DNA of 64,000 nucleotides from Pseudomonas sp. Irchel 3E20. Its GTDB lineage: Bacteria; Pseudomonadota; Gammaproteobacteria; Pseudomonadales; Pseudomonadaceae. A program made the translations under genes and the position numbers. The notes beneath the pieces are model-generated. The model ran no database searches. It was not told where the DNA came from and saw only the letters and a list, made by a program, of their open reading frames with translations. Below, piece after piece: positions 38,223-46,629 of the stretch (position 1 is its first letter; each line of letters opens with the position of its first letter). The stretch is taken from positions 620,001-684,000 of the forward strand of contig NZ_FYEE01000001.1 of NCBI RefSeq assembly GCF_900187645.1, written 5' to 3'.

Positions 38223-38299
38223 CTGTGGGAGTGGGCTCGCCCGCGATGAGGCCGGTACAGGGTTGTACCATCGCCATCGCGGGCGGGCCCGTTCCCACC
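38223..38299. repeat. REP palindrome pair between oprB and the mutarotase gene
   Basis: CTGTGGGAGTGGGCTCGCCCGCGATGAG and CCATCGCGGGCGGGCCCGTTCCCACC are opposed REP units. Confidence 0.85.
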
Positions 38300-38332
38300 C
38301 AGGGCAGCCATCGTTTTTCAGGACTGCGGTAC

Positions 38333-39202
38333 ATGCACAAGCACCCGCTACAACGCTTTTTCCGATCCCTGCGCGAACGCCCTACCTTCGGGTGGGAGCG
38401 CTATCAACGGCGCGATGTGCTGGTGATCGACCACCCACGCTGCCAAGCGGTGTTCAGCCGCCAGGGCGCGCAACTCCTGCATTTCCAGCCCACCGGGCAA
38501 AAGCCCTGGCTGTGGTGCGCGGCGAAGTGGCCGCAGGTGGGTGCCATCCGCGGTGGGGTGCCGGTGTGCTGGCCCTGGTACGGCCGCCATCCTAGCGAAA
38601 ACGCCTGGCCGTCCCACGGGTGGGCGCGGCTGATCGACTGGAAGCTGTTGGCCAGCCACGCTGGCGTCGACGGTGTGCGCTTGCACTGGCGCTTGCAACT
38701 GTGCGACTGGCAAGTGGACCTGCACGCCCACCTGGGCGAACGCATGGACCTGCGCCTGAGCACCGAGCACCAAGACAGCGAACCCTGCCATTTGAGCCAG
38801 GCCTTGCATGCCTACTGGCGTGTTGGCGACGCTGCCGAGACAGCGCTGTCTGGGCTGGAGGACGCCGAAGGCTACGACCCACTCAACCGCACCACGTACC
38901 GGCATAGCGGCGAGTTGAGCGTGGTGGGCGGCTGCCAACGGGTGTTCCGCCACGACGGCGAGTTGCAGCTCAAGGACCGCGCCTGGCAGCGCGAACTGTG
39001 CATCGACACCGGGCACGCGGCGGACACGGTGGTTTGGCACCCGGGTACTCGGCCGCTGTTGGGCGTGAGCTGGAATGAGGTGGCGCAGTTCGTCTGCGTC
39101 GAAGCGGCCAGCGGCGGCACCACTCGCCAGAGCCTGGCACCGGGAGAAACGGCGCACTTGAGTTTGCAGGCGCGGGCGGGGGGCGATTGCAGGGGGGTGT
39201 GA
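38333..39202 (+). CDS. D-hexose-6-phosphate mutarotase (YeaD-like aldose epimerase)
   Basis: A 289-residue beta-sandwich protein of the galactose-mutarotase superfamily. It speeds interconversion of alpha and beta glucose-6-phosphate, which helps Zwf (beta-specific). The family pattern includes FSRQGAQLLHFQPTG, IRGGVPVCWPWYG, SHGWARLIDW and HAYWRVGDA. It ends the gts-oprB cluster. Start 38333 is chosen because the preceding in-frame part is REP DNA. Confidence 0.88.
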   Translation: MHKHPLQRFFRSLRERPTFGWERYQRRDVLVIDHPRCQAVFSRQGAQLLHFQPTGQKPWLWCAAKWPQVGAIRGGVPVCWPWYGRHPSENAWPSHGWARLIDWKLLASHAGVDGVRLHWRLQLCDWQVDLHAHLGERMDLRLSTEHQDSEPCHLSQALHAYWRVGDAAETALSGLEDAEGYDPLNRTTYRHSGELSVVGGCQRVFRHDGELQLKDRAWQRELCIDTGHAADTVVWHPGTRPLLGVSWNEVAQFVCVEAASGGTTRQSLAPGETAHLSLQARAGGDCRGV

Positions 39203-39211
39203 GGCTAGGTT

Positions 39212-39240
39212 CTGGTGGGAGCGAGCCTGCTCGCGATAGC
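39212..39240. repeat. Single REP unit after the mutarotase gene
   Basis: TTCTGGTGGGAGCGAGCCTGCTCGCGAT is one REP unit between the convergent mutarotase and hexR genes. Confidence 0.8.
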
Positions 39241-39324
39241 GGTGCGCCCGCCCCGCCCGCCGTTAGCCGAGTACCTCTGTCGTAGAGGGTTGCGCGATAA
39301 AGGCTTCGATCCCACCGCAGTTTT

Positions 39325-40194
39325 TCAGTCCAGATCATCCCCCACCGGATAACGGCTGGCATTGAGGCTTTCTTTGATCTTGCGCAGGTGTGGCTGAAAA
39401 TCCACGCCACGGCGCAGGGTCATGCCGGTGGCCAGCACGTCGAGCACGGTGAGCTGGATGATGCGCGAGGTCATGGGCATATAGATGTCGGTGTCTTCGG
39501 GCAGCGGGATGTTCAGGCTCAGGGTGCTGGCCTTGGCCAGAGGCGAGCCGGCGGCGGTCAGGCCCAGCACCGAAGCGCCGTTTTCCCGGGCGATGCGCGC
39601 CACTTCCACCAGTTCGCGGGTGCGCCCGGTGTAGGAAATAATCACGAACAGCTCCCCCGTGTGGGCCACCGAGGCAATCATGCGCTGCATCAGCACGTCG
39701 GCGTGGGCGGTGACGGCCAGGTTGAAGCGGAAGAACTTGTGCTGCGCGTCCAGGGCCACCGGGGCCGAGGCGCCAAGGCCGAAGAAGTGGATCTGGCGGG
39801 CCTGGATCAGCAGGTCGACAGCGCGGCTGACCAGGTTCGGGTCCAGGGCCTGGCAGGCACTGTCCAGCGAGGCGATGGCGCTGCCGAAGATCTTTTGGGT
39901 GTAGGCCTCGGGGTTGTCGTCGGCCTCCACCGCGCGGCTGACATAGGCCGCGCCGCTGGCCAGGCTCTGGGCCAGTTGCAGCTTGAGCTCCGGGTAGCCG
40001 CTGACGCCGAACGAGCGGCAGAAACGGTTGACCGTTGGCTCGCTGACCGAAGCGGCCTGGGCGAGGGCGGCAATGCTGAAACGGGTGGCCTGCTGGGGGT
40101 TGAGCAGGATCACTTCGGCGACCTTGCGTTCAGCTTTGTTCAGTTCTTCGAGGCGTTTCTGGATCTGTTCCAGGAGATTTCGCACGCGGTCCAT
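39325..40194 (-). CDS. hexR: HexR, RpiR-family repressor of sugar catabolism
   Basis: HexR represses zwf-pgl-eda, edd-glk and gap until KDPG binds. The 289-residue protein has an N-terminal helix-turn-helix ([23 protein letters not shown], about 38-60) and a SIS sugar-phosphate domain (about 125-250), with [19 protein letters not shown] and [22 protein letters not shown] in pieces. It is divergent from zwf, sharing a 200-base promoter region with a HexR-type operator. Confidence 0.94.
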   Translation of the reverse strand: MDRVRNLLEQIQKRLEELNKAERKVAEVILLNPQQATRFSIAALAQAASVSEPTVNRFCRSFGVSGYPELKLQLAQSLASGAAYVSRAVEADDNPEAYTQKIFGSAIASLDSACQALDPNLVSRAVDLLIQARQIHFFGLGASAPVALDAQHKFFRFNLAVTAHADVLMQRMIASVAHTGELFVIISYTGRTRELVEVARIARENGASVLGLTAAGSPLAKASTLSLNIPLPEDTDIYMPMTSRIIQLTVLDVLATGMTLRRGVDFQPHLRKIKESLNASRYPVGDDLD

Positions 40195-40310
40195 TCAGGT
40201 TTCCTAGGTCGGCAATGCAAATGGAAGTCGGACTTATCCGGGCTTCGGCGGTGGCCTATCCTACTGATGGCTCCGGCCATCCACCACTGGGATTCTGTAT
40301 TCTGAAAAAA

Positions 40311-40329
40311 TGTTGTGGTTATTACTACA
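40311..40329. promoter_or_regulatory. HexR operator of zwf
   Basis: TGTTGT-GGTTATT-ACTACA is symmetric and resembles the two exact TTGT-N7-ACAA sites at gap/edd, with one arm changed (ACTA for ACAA). It lies 66-84 bases upstream of zwf. Confidence 0.65.
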
Positions 40330-40394
40330 TTTTTCCTTGAGCGATGCCTTGAAAAAAGGTATTTGTAGCTTAACTTGATAAAAGAACCAACATC

Positions 40395-41864
40395 ATGCCC
40401 TCGATAACGGTTGAACCGTGCACCTTTGCCTTGTTCGGCGCCCTCGGCGACCTGGCCCTTCGCAAGTTGTTCCCAGCCTTGTATCAACTCGATGGCGCCG
40501 GCCTGCTGCATGACGACACGCGCATCATCGCCCTGGCCCGCGAGCCCGGCAGCGAAGCCGAGCATTTGGCGTTTATCGCCGCCGAGTTACGGCGCTACGT
40601 CGGCGCCCAGGCGCTGGACGAGGCGGTGCTCGAGCGTTTTCTTGCACGCCTGAGCTATTTGCACGTGGATTTCCTCAGGGCTGAGGACTACCCGGCCCTG
40701 GCCGAGATGGCGGGCAGCGGCCCACGCCTGATTGCCTATTTCGCCACGCCGGCGGCGGTGTACGGCGCAATCTGCGAGCACCTGGCCAGCGTGGGCCTGG
40801 TGGAAAACACCCGGGTGGTGCTGGAAAAACCCATCGGTTCGGACTTGGAGTCCTCGCGCAAGGTCAACGACGCCGTGGCGCAGTTCTTCCCTGAAAACCG
40901 CATCTACCGCATCGACCACTACCTGGGCAAAGAGACGGTGCAGAACCTCATCGCCCTGCGCTTTGCCAACAGCCTGTTTGAAACCCAGTGGAACCAGCAC
41001 TACATCTCCCATGTGGAAATCACCGTGGCCGAGAAGGTCGGCATCGAAGGCCGCTGGGGCTATTTCGACAAGGCCGGGCAACTGCGCGACATGATCCAGA
41101 ACCACTTGCTGCAACTGCTCTGCCTGATCGCCATGGACCCGCCGGCGGACCTCTCCGCCGACAGCATCCGCGACGAGAAGGTCAAGGTGCTCAAGGCCCT
41201 GGCGCCCATCAGCCCGGAAGGCCTGACCACCCAAGTGGTGCGCGGCCAGTACATCGCCGGCTACAGCGAAGGCAAACCGGTGCCCGGCTACTTGGAAGAG
41301 CCCAACTCCAACACCCAGAGCGACACCGAAACCTTCGTTGCCCTGCGCGCCGACATCCGCAACTGGCGCTGGGCCGGGGTGCCGTTCTACCTGCGCACCG
41401 GCAAGCGCATGCCGCAAAAGCTGTCGCAGATCGTCATCCACTTCAAAGAGCCGTCGCACTACATCTTCGCCCCCGAGCAGCGCCTGCAAATCAGCAACAA
41501 ACTGATTATTCGCCTGCAACCGGACGAGGGCATTTCCCTGCGGGTGATGACCAAGGAGCAGGGCCTGGACAAGGGCATGCAGCTGCGCAGCGGGCCTTTG
41601 CAGCTGAATTTTTCCGACACCTACCGCAGCGCGCGGATTCCCGATGCCTACGAACGGTTGCTGCTGGAAGTGATGCGCGGCAACCAGAACCTGTTTGTGC
41701 GCAAAGACGAAATCGAAGCGGCGTGGAAGTGGTGTGACCAACTGATCGCGGGTTGGAAAAAATCCGGCGACGCACCCAAGCCCTACGCGGCTGGGTCCTG
41801 GGGGCCGATGAGTTCCATTGCCCTCATCACACGAGACGGGAGATCTTGGTATGGCGATATCTGA
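40395..41864 (+). CDS. zwf: Glucose-6-phosphate 1-dehydrogenase
   Basis: Zwf oxidises glucose-6-phosphate to 6-phosphogluconolactone with NADP+ or NAD+. The 489-residue protein has the nucleotide motif [14 protein letters not shown] (14-27) and the substrate motif [13 protein letters not shown] with catalytic region His175/Lys179. It overlaps pgl by 14 bases. It heads the zwf-pgl-eda operon. Confidence 0.97.
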   Translation: MPSITVEPCTFALFGALGDLALRKLFPALYQLDGAGLLHDDTRIIALAREPGSEAEHLAFIAAELRRYVGAQALDEAVLERFLARLSYLHVDFLRAEDYPALAEMAGSGPRLIAYFATPAAVYGAICEHLASVGLVENTRVVLEKPIGSDLESSRKVNDAVAQFFPENRIYRIDHYLGKETVQNLIALRFANSLFETQWNQHYISHVEITVAEKVGIEGRWGYFDKAGQLRDMIQNHLLQLLCLIAMDPPADLSADSIRDEKVKVLKALAPISPEGLTTQVVRGQYIAGYSEGKPVPGYLEEPNSNTQSDTETFVALRADIRNWRWAGVPFYLRTGKRMPQKLSQIVIHFKEPSHYIFAPEQRLQISNKLIIRLQPDEGISLRVMTKEQGLDKGMQLRSGPLQLNFSDTYRSARIPDAYERLLLEVMRGNQNLFVRKDEIEAAWKWCDQLIAGWKKSGDAPKPYAAGSWGPMSSIALITRDGRSWYGDI

Positions 41865-42564
41865 ATTGAAACTGCCGGCCGGCGTGCAGGCCCATGAGCT
41901 GCGCAGCCCCGTGCTGCTGGCCGAGGGTTTGGCGCTGAACGTGGCCGAACACCTGCGCGTGGCTATCGCCGCCCGTGGCACGGCGGTGTTGGTGGTATCG
42001 GGCGGGCGCAGCCCGGTGGCGTTTTTTCAGCACCTGGCCAAGCAGGCGCTGGATTGGTCCAAGGTGCTGGTGACCCTGGCCGATGAGCGCTGGGTGCCGG
42101 TGGAACATGCCGACAGCAATGCCGGCCTGCTCAAGCGCTACCTGTTGCAGGGGCCGGCGGCCAACGCCCGGTTTCTGAGCCTGTACAGCGCCAGCGCCAA
42201 CCTGGAGGAAGCGGCGGCCCACGCCGATCGCCTACTGGCCGAACTGCCGGGCATCGACGTATTGGTGCTGGGCATGGGCGACGACGGCCACACCGCGTCG
42301 TTGTTCCCCAGCAGCCCGAACCTGGTCGAGGCTCTCAAGCCTGATGGCGAGCGCCGTTGCTGGCCGATGCTAGCGCCCAGCGTGCCTCATCAGCGCTTGA
42401 GCATGAGCCGCGCCTTGCTGGCCTCGGCGCGCTTTACCGCGCTGTCGATCAGCGGCCAATCGAAACTGCACACCCTTAATGCCGCACTGGCCGGTGGCGA
42501 TCTCGCCGAGATGCCGATTCGTGCCTTCTTGCAACCTCCGTTAGAGATTTACTGGTGCCCATGA
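41851..42564 (+). CDS. pgl: 6-Phosphogluconolactonase (DevB type)
   Basis: Pgl hydrolyses the lactone made by Zwf. The 237-residue protein has [16 protein letters not shown] and [14 protein letters not shown], both DevB-family active-site segments. ATG 41851 lies inside the end of zwf; an in-frame start 11 codons earlier is less likely. The stop overlaps a possible eda start (ATGA at 42561). Confidence 0.95.
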   Translation: MAISELKLPAGVQAHELRSPVLLAEGLALNVAEHLRVAIAARGTAVLVVSGGRSPVAFFQHLAKQALDWSKVLVTLADERWVPVEHADSNAGLLKRYLLQGPAANARFLSLYSASANLEEAAAHADRLLAELPGIDVLVLGMGDDGHTASLFPSSPNLVEALKPDGERRCWPMLAPSVPHQRLSMSRALLASARFTALSISGQSKLHTLNAALAGGDLAEMPIRAFLQPPLEIYWCP

Positions 42565-42581
42565 GCCAAGGATCAGCCGCG

Positions 42582-43247
42582 ATGAAAACCCCACAGCCTA
42601 CCGTTTCCATGGCGGCCAAGACTGCCCTGATCGACAGCCTCTGCGCCAAGGCGCGGATCCTGCCGGTCATCACCATCGCCCGCGAGCAGGACATCCTGCC
42701 CCTGGCCGATGCCCTGGCGGCGGGCGGTTTGAGCGCCCTGGAAGTGACCCTGCGTTCGCAGTTCGGCCTGCGCGCCATTCAGGTGCTGCGCGAGCAACGC
42801 CCGGAACTGGTAACCGGTGCTGGCACGGTGCTGGATCGCACCAGCCTGGCGGCGGCCGAAGCGGCGGGTTCGCAGTTCATCGTCACCCCGGGCATTACCC
42901 GTGACCTGCTGGAAGCCAGCGTCGATAGCGCCATCCCGCTGTTGCCGGGCATCAGCAATGCCTCGGGGATCATGGAGGGCTACGCGCTGGGCTATCGCCG
43001 CTTCAAGCTGTTCCCGGCCGAAGTCAGCGGCGGCGTGGCGGCGATCAAGGCCCTGGGCGGCCCGTTTGGCGAGGTGAAATTCTGCCCCACCGGCGGTGTC
43101 GGCCCGGCCAACATCAAGAGCTACATGGCCCTCAAAAATGTGATGTGCGTGGGCGGCAGTTGGATGCTCGACCCCGAGTGGGTGAAAAACGGCGACTGGG
43201 CGCGTATCCAGGAATGCACCGCCCAGGCGCTCGCCTTGCTCGATTAA
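42582..43247 (+). CDS. eda: KDPG aldolase
   Basis: Eda splits KDPG into pyruvate and glyceraldehyde-3-phosphate. The 221-residue protein has catalytic Glu54 in ALEVTLRS, Schiff-base Lys142 in FKLFPAEVSGG, and FCPTGGV. ATG 42582 is preferred because AAGGA lies 9 bases before it; ATG 42561, overlapping the pgl stop, would add seven residues. A strong terminator ends the operon. Confidence 0.95.
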   Translation: MKTPQPTVSMAAKTALIDSLCAKARILPVITIAREQDILPLADALAAGGLSALEVTLRSQFGLRAIQVLREQRPELVTGAGTVLDRTSLAAAEAAGSQFIVTPGITRDLLEASVDSAIPLLPGISNASGIMEGYALGYRRFKLFPAEVSGGVAAIKALGGPFGEVKFCPTGGVGPANIKSYMALKNVMCVGGSWMLDPEWVKNGDWARIQECTAQALALLD

Positions 43248-43283
43248 TTGTTTTCAAACGTTAGGTAGTTGTTCTACGGCTTT

Positions 43284-43316
43284 ACGGCGCACTTGGTCAG
43301 TGCGCCGTTTTTTTTT
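43284..43316 (+). terminator. Rho-independent terminator of zwf-pgl-eda
   Basis: ACGGCGCACT (43284-43293) / AGTGCGCCGT (43299-43308) with a 5-base loop, followed by a run of nine T. Confidence 0.92.
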
Positions 43317-43440
43317 GCATGGTCATTTTTTGCAAAGACTTCACGGATTATTGATGTGGAGATTTCCAAGAGCGCTATCTACGCTCAGTCAAGTTCCTGT
43401 GCGCAACAGGACCACTAAAACTAAACATATGGATGTGTTT

Positions 43441-44184
43441 ATGAAGAAAACTCCTATCAACCCGTCGGTCTTAGATAAGGCCGCCAGTGTGAATAGTCCC
43501 ATGTGTCTATTCTCCCCCGAGCAAATCGCCGGGCCTTACTTCAAGAATGACCGGCTCGAACGCTTCGATATCACAGAAGGGGCGGCGGGCGTGCCATTGC
43601 AATTGAACTTAAAAGTGCTCCATGCCTGTACTGGCGAACCTGTCGAGGGGGTGCTGGTGGATGTTTGGCACTGCAATGCCCAGGGCCGCTACTCAGGCTG
43701 GAGTGCGGTCGACCCGGATCAGGAAGCTCCTTCGGGGGAGATCGGTGCCATTGCCCGTACTGATGAAGACACTTACCTGCGTGGCTGCGGTTTTACCGAC
43801 CGTCATGGTCGGCGTGAGTTTCTGACGATATTTCCGGGCTTCTATGCCGGACGCGCCATTCATGTGCATGTTGCAGTAAGGAAAGTTCTGGAGCACGACC
43901 ATGATCGGCATGTTGCCTACGTGGGGCAGTTGTACTTTTCGGAACTAATTTCCTCGCAGATTAATGAACTTCCAGATTATGCCGGTAGGAAAATATCGCG
44001 TCTGACTAATGCCAAGGATGAGATTTACAGTGAAATGGATGGTTATGGAACTTTAATGGACGTTGGCTGGATTAACCGTGGTTCCAAAGATGAGCGTCTA
44101 TTGGCAAGTGCCGTTATTGGTATCGATCCTGAGGCTTTTTCCCAGCATATAAAACCTGAAGACTTCGATAAGCCTACGGTTTGA
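43441..44184 (+). CDS. Intradiol ring-cleavage dioxygenase
   Basis: This non-heme Fe(III) enzyme class opens catechol-type rings between the hydroxyls. The 247-residue protein keeps all four expected iron ligands: Tyr in NAQGRYSGW, Tyr in FPGFYAGR, and both His in AIHVHVAV. The N-terminal FSPEQIAGPYF is the PcaH-like 'TPEQTEGPYY' segment. Which substrate it uses is unknown, and no other aromatic pathway gene is near. Its GC content is lower than that of its neighbours and its codons are AT-ending, suggesting recent arrival. ATG 43429 is an alternative start; 43441 has GGATG upstream. Confidence 0.85.
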   Translation: MKKTPINPSVLDKAASVNSPMCLFSPEQIAGPYFKNDRLERFDITEGAAGVPLQLNLKVLHACTGEPVEGVLVDVWHCNAQGRYSGWSAVDPDQEAPSGEIGAIARTDEDTYLRGCGFTDRHGRREFLTIFPGFYAGRAIHVHVAVRKVLEHDHDRHVAYVGQLYFSELISSQINELPDYAGRKISRLTNAKDEIYSEMDGYGTLMDVGWINRGSKDERLLASAVIGIDPEAFSQHIKPEDFDKPTV

Positions 44185-44224
44185 ACCCCCACGCCAAGGC
44201 ATAGGTGGCGCCTGCCGCCAGAGG

Positions 44225-44314
44225 CTGTGGGAGTGGGCTTGCCCGCGATAGTGGTGGGTCAGGCCGTAAAGAGGTGCAGGCCCGGCCTCTTCGCGGGCGG
44301 GCCCGCTCCCACAC
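44225..44314. repeat. REP palindrome pair
   Basis: CTGTGGGAGTGGGCTTGCCCGCGATAG and TTCGCGGGCGGGCCCGCTCCCACAC face each other in the gap between the convergent dioxygenase and aminotransferase genes. Confidence 0.85.
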
Positions 44315-44362
44315 GAGCCCGCTTGCACAGAGATGATTCATTCCCCCTGGGACACATTGCGC

Positions 44363-45544
44363 TCAGAGGCTCAGTTCACGCAGGGCCTTGGCCAATCGGT
44401 GCATATCTGCCGCCGAGGTGGCGAACCCCGGGGTGATGCGGATGCACGGTCCGCAGGCCGAGCCGCTGCGCACCACGGTGAACAGGTTGTAGTCGCGCAG
44501 CAGGCGCTCGGCCATGTCTTGCTGGTCGCGGCCGACGAACCGCAACGAGGTGATGCCGCCATACAGGCGCGGATCGTCCGGGATCATGATTTCGATGTCT
44601 TCTATATCCTGCACTTGCCGCACCCACAGGTTGCGCAGGTACTTGAGCCGCGCGCCCTTGGTGGCCGCGCCGCCCAGGTTGCGGTGTTCTTCGAGTACCA
44701 GGGGCAAGGTCAACAGCGCTGGAATATTGGGCGTGGCATAGGGCGTGCGGGCACGCACATCGGTGGCTGGGTAGTGGCTCTCGCCCATGTCCGGGTCAAT
44801 GTCCGCCAGGCGTTGGGGGTCGATGTAGAGCACGCCCTGGGTCAGCGGCGCGCCGATCCATTTATGCAAGTTGAAGCCGGCAAAGGCGATACCCAGGTAC
44901 GCCAGGTTGAACTCGATCTGGCCCAGGGCGTGGGCGCCGTCGAGGATCACGTCGATCCCGTGTTCTCGGGCGGCGGCAGCAATAGCGGCCACCGGCATCA
45001 CCAGGCCGGTGCGGTGGGTGACGTGGGTCAGGGCCATTAATTTAAGCCGTGGATGGCGGGCGAACGCCTCGCGATAGGCGCCTACCAGGCTGTCGAAACT
45101 GGCAGGGTGCGGGTGCTCGATCTGGATCACCTCCACGCCCCGGTGCCGGCCCAGCCACTGCATCGCGCCTTTGACCGTGTCGTACTCCAGGTCGCAGAAC
45201 AACACCTGGTCGCCCGGTTGCAGGCGGTTGTAGTTGCGAATCAGCGACTGCAAAGCGTCGGTGGCGCTATGGGTGAGGGCTACGGCTTCGGCAGGGGCTT
45301 GCAAGAGGTCGGCCACCTGGCGGTGGATCTCGCTGCTCTGGGCCTGCTCGAAACGCTGGCGCGCATACAGCGAGTTGCTGCGGTTGATAAAGGCGATATT
45401 GCGCTGGTACTCGTCCAGTACCGTGTCAGTCATGCGGCCGAAGTAGCCATTTTCCAGGTTGATGGGCCCGGGCTCGGTTTCATAGCGCGCAGCGAAGGTC
45501 TGCCAGAAGGCTTCATCGTAGGCGTGATAGTTGTGCTCGGGCAT
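44363..45544 (-). CDS. Class V aminotransferase-fold PLP enzyme
   Basis: A 393-residue fold-type I PLP protein of the cysteine-desulfurase/isopenicillin-N epimerase-like branch. LTHSATDALQSLIRN binds the phosphate, VILDGAHALGQIEF holds the PLP-nitrogen Asp, and FAGFNLHKWIGAPLTQG contains the Schiff-base Lys. GSACGPCIRITPGFATS near the end is a Cys-containing loop. Reaction and substrate cannot be told from sequence. It lies 12 bases downstream of the small DUF3820 gene and is probably co-transcribed with it. Confidence 0.85.
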   Translation of the reverse strand: MPEHNYHAYDEAFWQTFAARYETEPGPINLENGYFGRMTDTVLDEYQRNIAFINRSNSLYARQRFEQAQSSEIHRQVADLLQAPAEAVALTHSATDALQSLIRNYNRLQPGDQVLFCDLEYDTVKGAMQWLGRHRGVEVIQIEHPHPASFDSLVGAYREAFARHPRLKLMALTHVTHRTGLVMPVAAIAAAAREHGIDVILDGAHALGQIEFNLAYLGIAFAGFNLHKWIGAPLTQGVLYIDPQRLADIDPDMGESHYPATDVRARTPYATPNIPALLTLPLVLEEHRNLGGAATKGARLKYLRNLWVRQVQDIEDIEIMIPDDPRLYGGITSLRFVGRDQQDMAERLLRDYNLFTVVRSGSACGPCIRITPGFATSAADMHRLAKALRELSL

Positions 45545-45555
45545 GGGGCGCTCGG

Positions 45556-45792
45556 TCAGTGGCGAGGTTTGGGCTTGCCGTGCTTTTCCCGCAAGGGGTC
45601 AAGCAAGTCGGACAAACCGTTATGGTCGATTTCCTGCATCAGGGCCAGTAAGCCGCCCAATTCACCGTGGGGGAAACCTTCACGGGCGAACCAGTTCAGG
45701 TATTGGCCGGGCAGGTCGGCGAGGATGCGGCCCTTGTATTTGCCAAAGGGCATTTGCCGGGTGACCAGCAATTCGAGTTTTTCGGGGTTCAT
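45556..45792 (-). CDS. DUF3820 family small protein
   Basis: A 78-residue protein with the DUF3820 pattern MPFGKYKGRILADLPGQYLNWFAREGFPHGELGGLL in pieces. Family members are called 'putative quorum-sensing-regulated virulence factor' in databases, but no biochemical role is established that I know of. Start 45792 gives the conserved beginning; an in-frame ATG at 45861 would add an unrelated leader. It is upstream of the aminotransferase gene. Confidence 0.82.
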   Translation of the reverse strand: MNPEKLELLVTRQMPFGKYKGRILADLPGQYLNWFAREGFPHGELGGLLALMQEIDHNGLSDLLDPLREKHGKPKPRH

Positions 45793-45900
45793 GGCGCGAC
45801 CGTATGAATTCAACCCTTGGAAAATACAGGCATTCTGCATGCAGGCCAATTGACAGATCATGCAAATAGCGCGGGTAAGAATTTTTGCTTAATTCATAAG

Positions 45901-45952
45901 CTATTGAAAATTAAGGTTAATTTTTTAATCGCCAAGCTGGCACGCAGGGTGC
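45901..45952 (+). promoter_or_regulatory. Candidate sigma-54 promoter of the DUF2383 gene with upstream CTATTG-N6-AAGG element
   Basis: TGGCACG-CAGG-GTGC (45938-45952) has a perfect -24 box and the exact GG-N10-GC spacing, with one -12 mismatch. CTATTGAAAATTAAGG (45901-45916) lies 21 bases before it. The same element occurs before the sigma-54-like promoters at 8962 and 58717. Confidence 0.6.
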
Positions 45953-45993
45953 AATACCTATTGCACGATCCTCAACCCGCAAGGAATTGGAAA

Positions 45994-46461
45994 ATGACTG
46001 ACGTAAATAAAGAATCGATCTCTGTACTTAACGACCTGATCGAAACCAGCAAGGACGGCCAGGAAGGATTCAAGACCTGTGCCGAAGACATCAAACACCC
46101 TGAGCTCAAGGCGCTGTTCCAGAAGCGTTCGGCCGATTGCGCCAGCGCCGCGGCCGAGTTGCAGAGCGCCGTGCGTGCCCTGGGCGGCGACCCAGAAACC
46201 AGCACCAGCGTGGCGGGCGATTTGCACCGTCGTTGGGTCGACCTCAAGTCCCTGGTCACCGGTAAGGACGAAGAAGCGGTGCTTAACGAAGCCGAGCGCG
46301 GAGAAGACCATGCGCTGAAGGCCTATAAGGAAGCCCTGGAAAAAATCACCAAACACAACCTGGTGGGCATTCGTGACCTGGTTGAGCGCCAGTACCACGG
46401 TGTGCAACGCAACCATGACCAGGTCAAGGCCCTGCGTAACCAGGCCCGCGCCCACTCGTAA
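45994..46461 (+). CDS. PA2169-type four-helix-bundle protein (DUF2383)
   Basis: A 155-residue all-helical, charged protein with LNDLIETSKDGQEGFKTCAEDIKHPELKALFQKRSADCA in pieces and a C-terminal helix ending RNQARAHS. This is the ferritin-like DUF2383 pattern found in P. aeruginosa PA2169 and relatives, thought to be stress-related. AAGGA precedes ATG 45994. A terminator follows. The promoter looks sigma-54-like. Confidence 0.85.
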   Translation: MTDVNKESISVLNDLIETSKDGQEGFKTCAEDIKHPELKALFQKRSADCASAAAELQSAVRALGGDPETSTSVAGDLHRRWVDLKSLVTGKDEEAVLNEAERGEDHALKAYKEALEKITKHNLVGIRDLVERQYHGVQRNHDQVKALRNQARAHS

Positions 46462-46480
46462 GTTGCTCTGAAAGCTTGTC

Positions 46481-46509
46481 AAAAACGCCAGTTCAACTGG
46501 CGTTTTTTT
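46481..46509 (+). terminator. Rho-independent terminator of the DUF2383 gene
   Basis: AAAAACGCCAGTT (46481-46493) / AACTGGCGTTTTT (46495-46507); the loop closes with TTCAA, and T continues to 46509. Confidence 0.88.
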
Positions 46510-46629
46510 GTGCCTTGGATTTAACGCTGGACGGACATAGATAGCTAGCTAATAATTTGCCGGCCGCTCTGGCACTGTCCTTTCGTGTATCGCGACTATC
46601 GTTAGCCTGTTCTCTTCTGAGTGTTCTTC

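Noticed and set aside
35614-38340. 908-codon open frame on the minus strand opposite gtsD and oprB
   Set aside because: Same composition artefact; both opposite-strand genes are certain.
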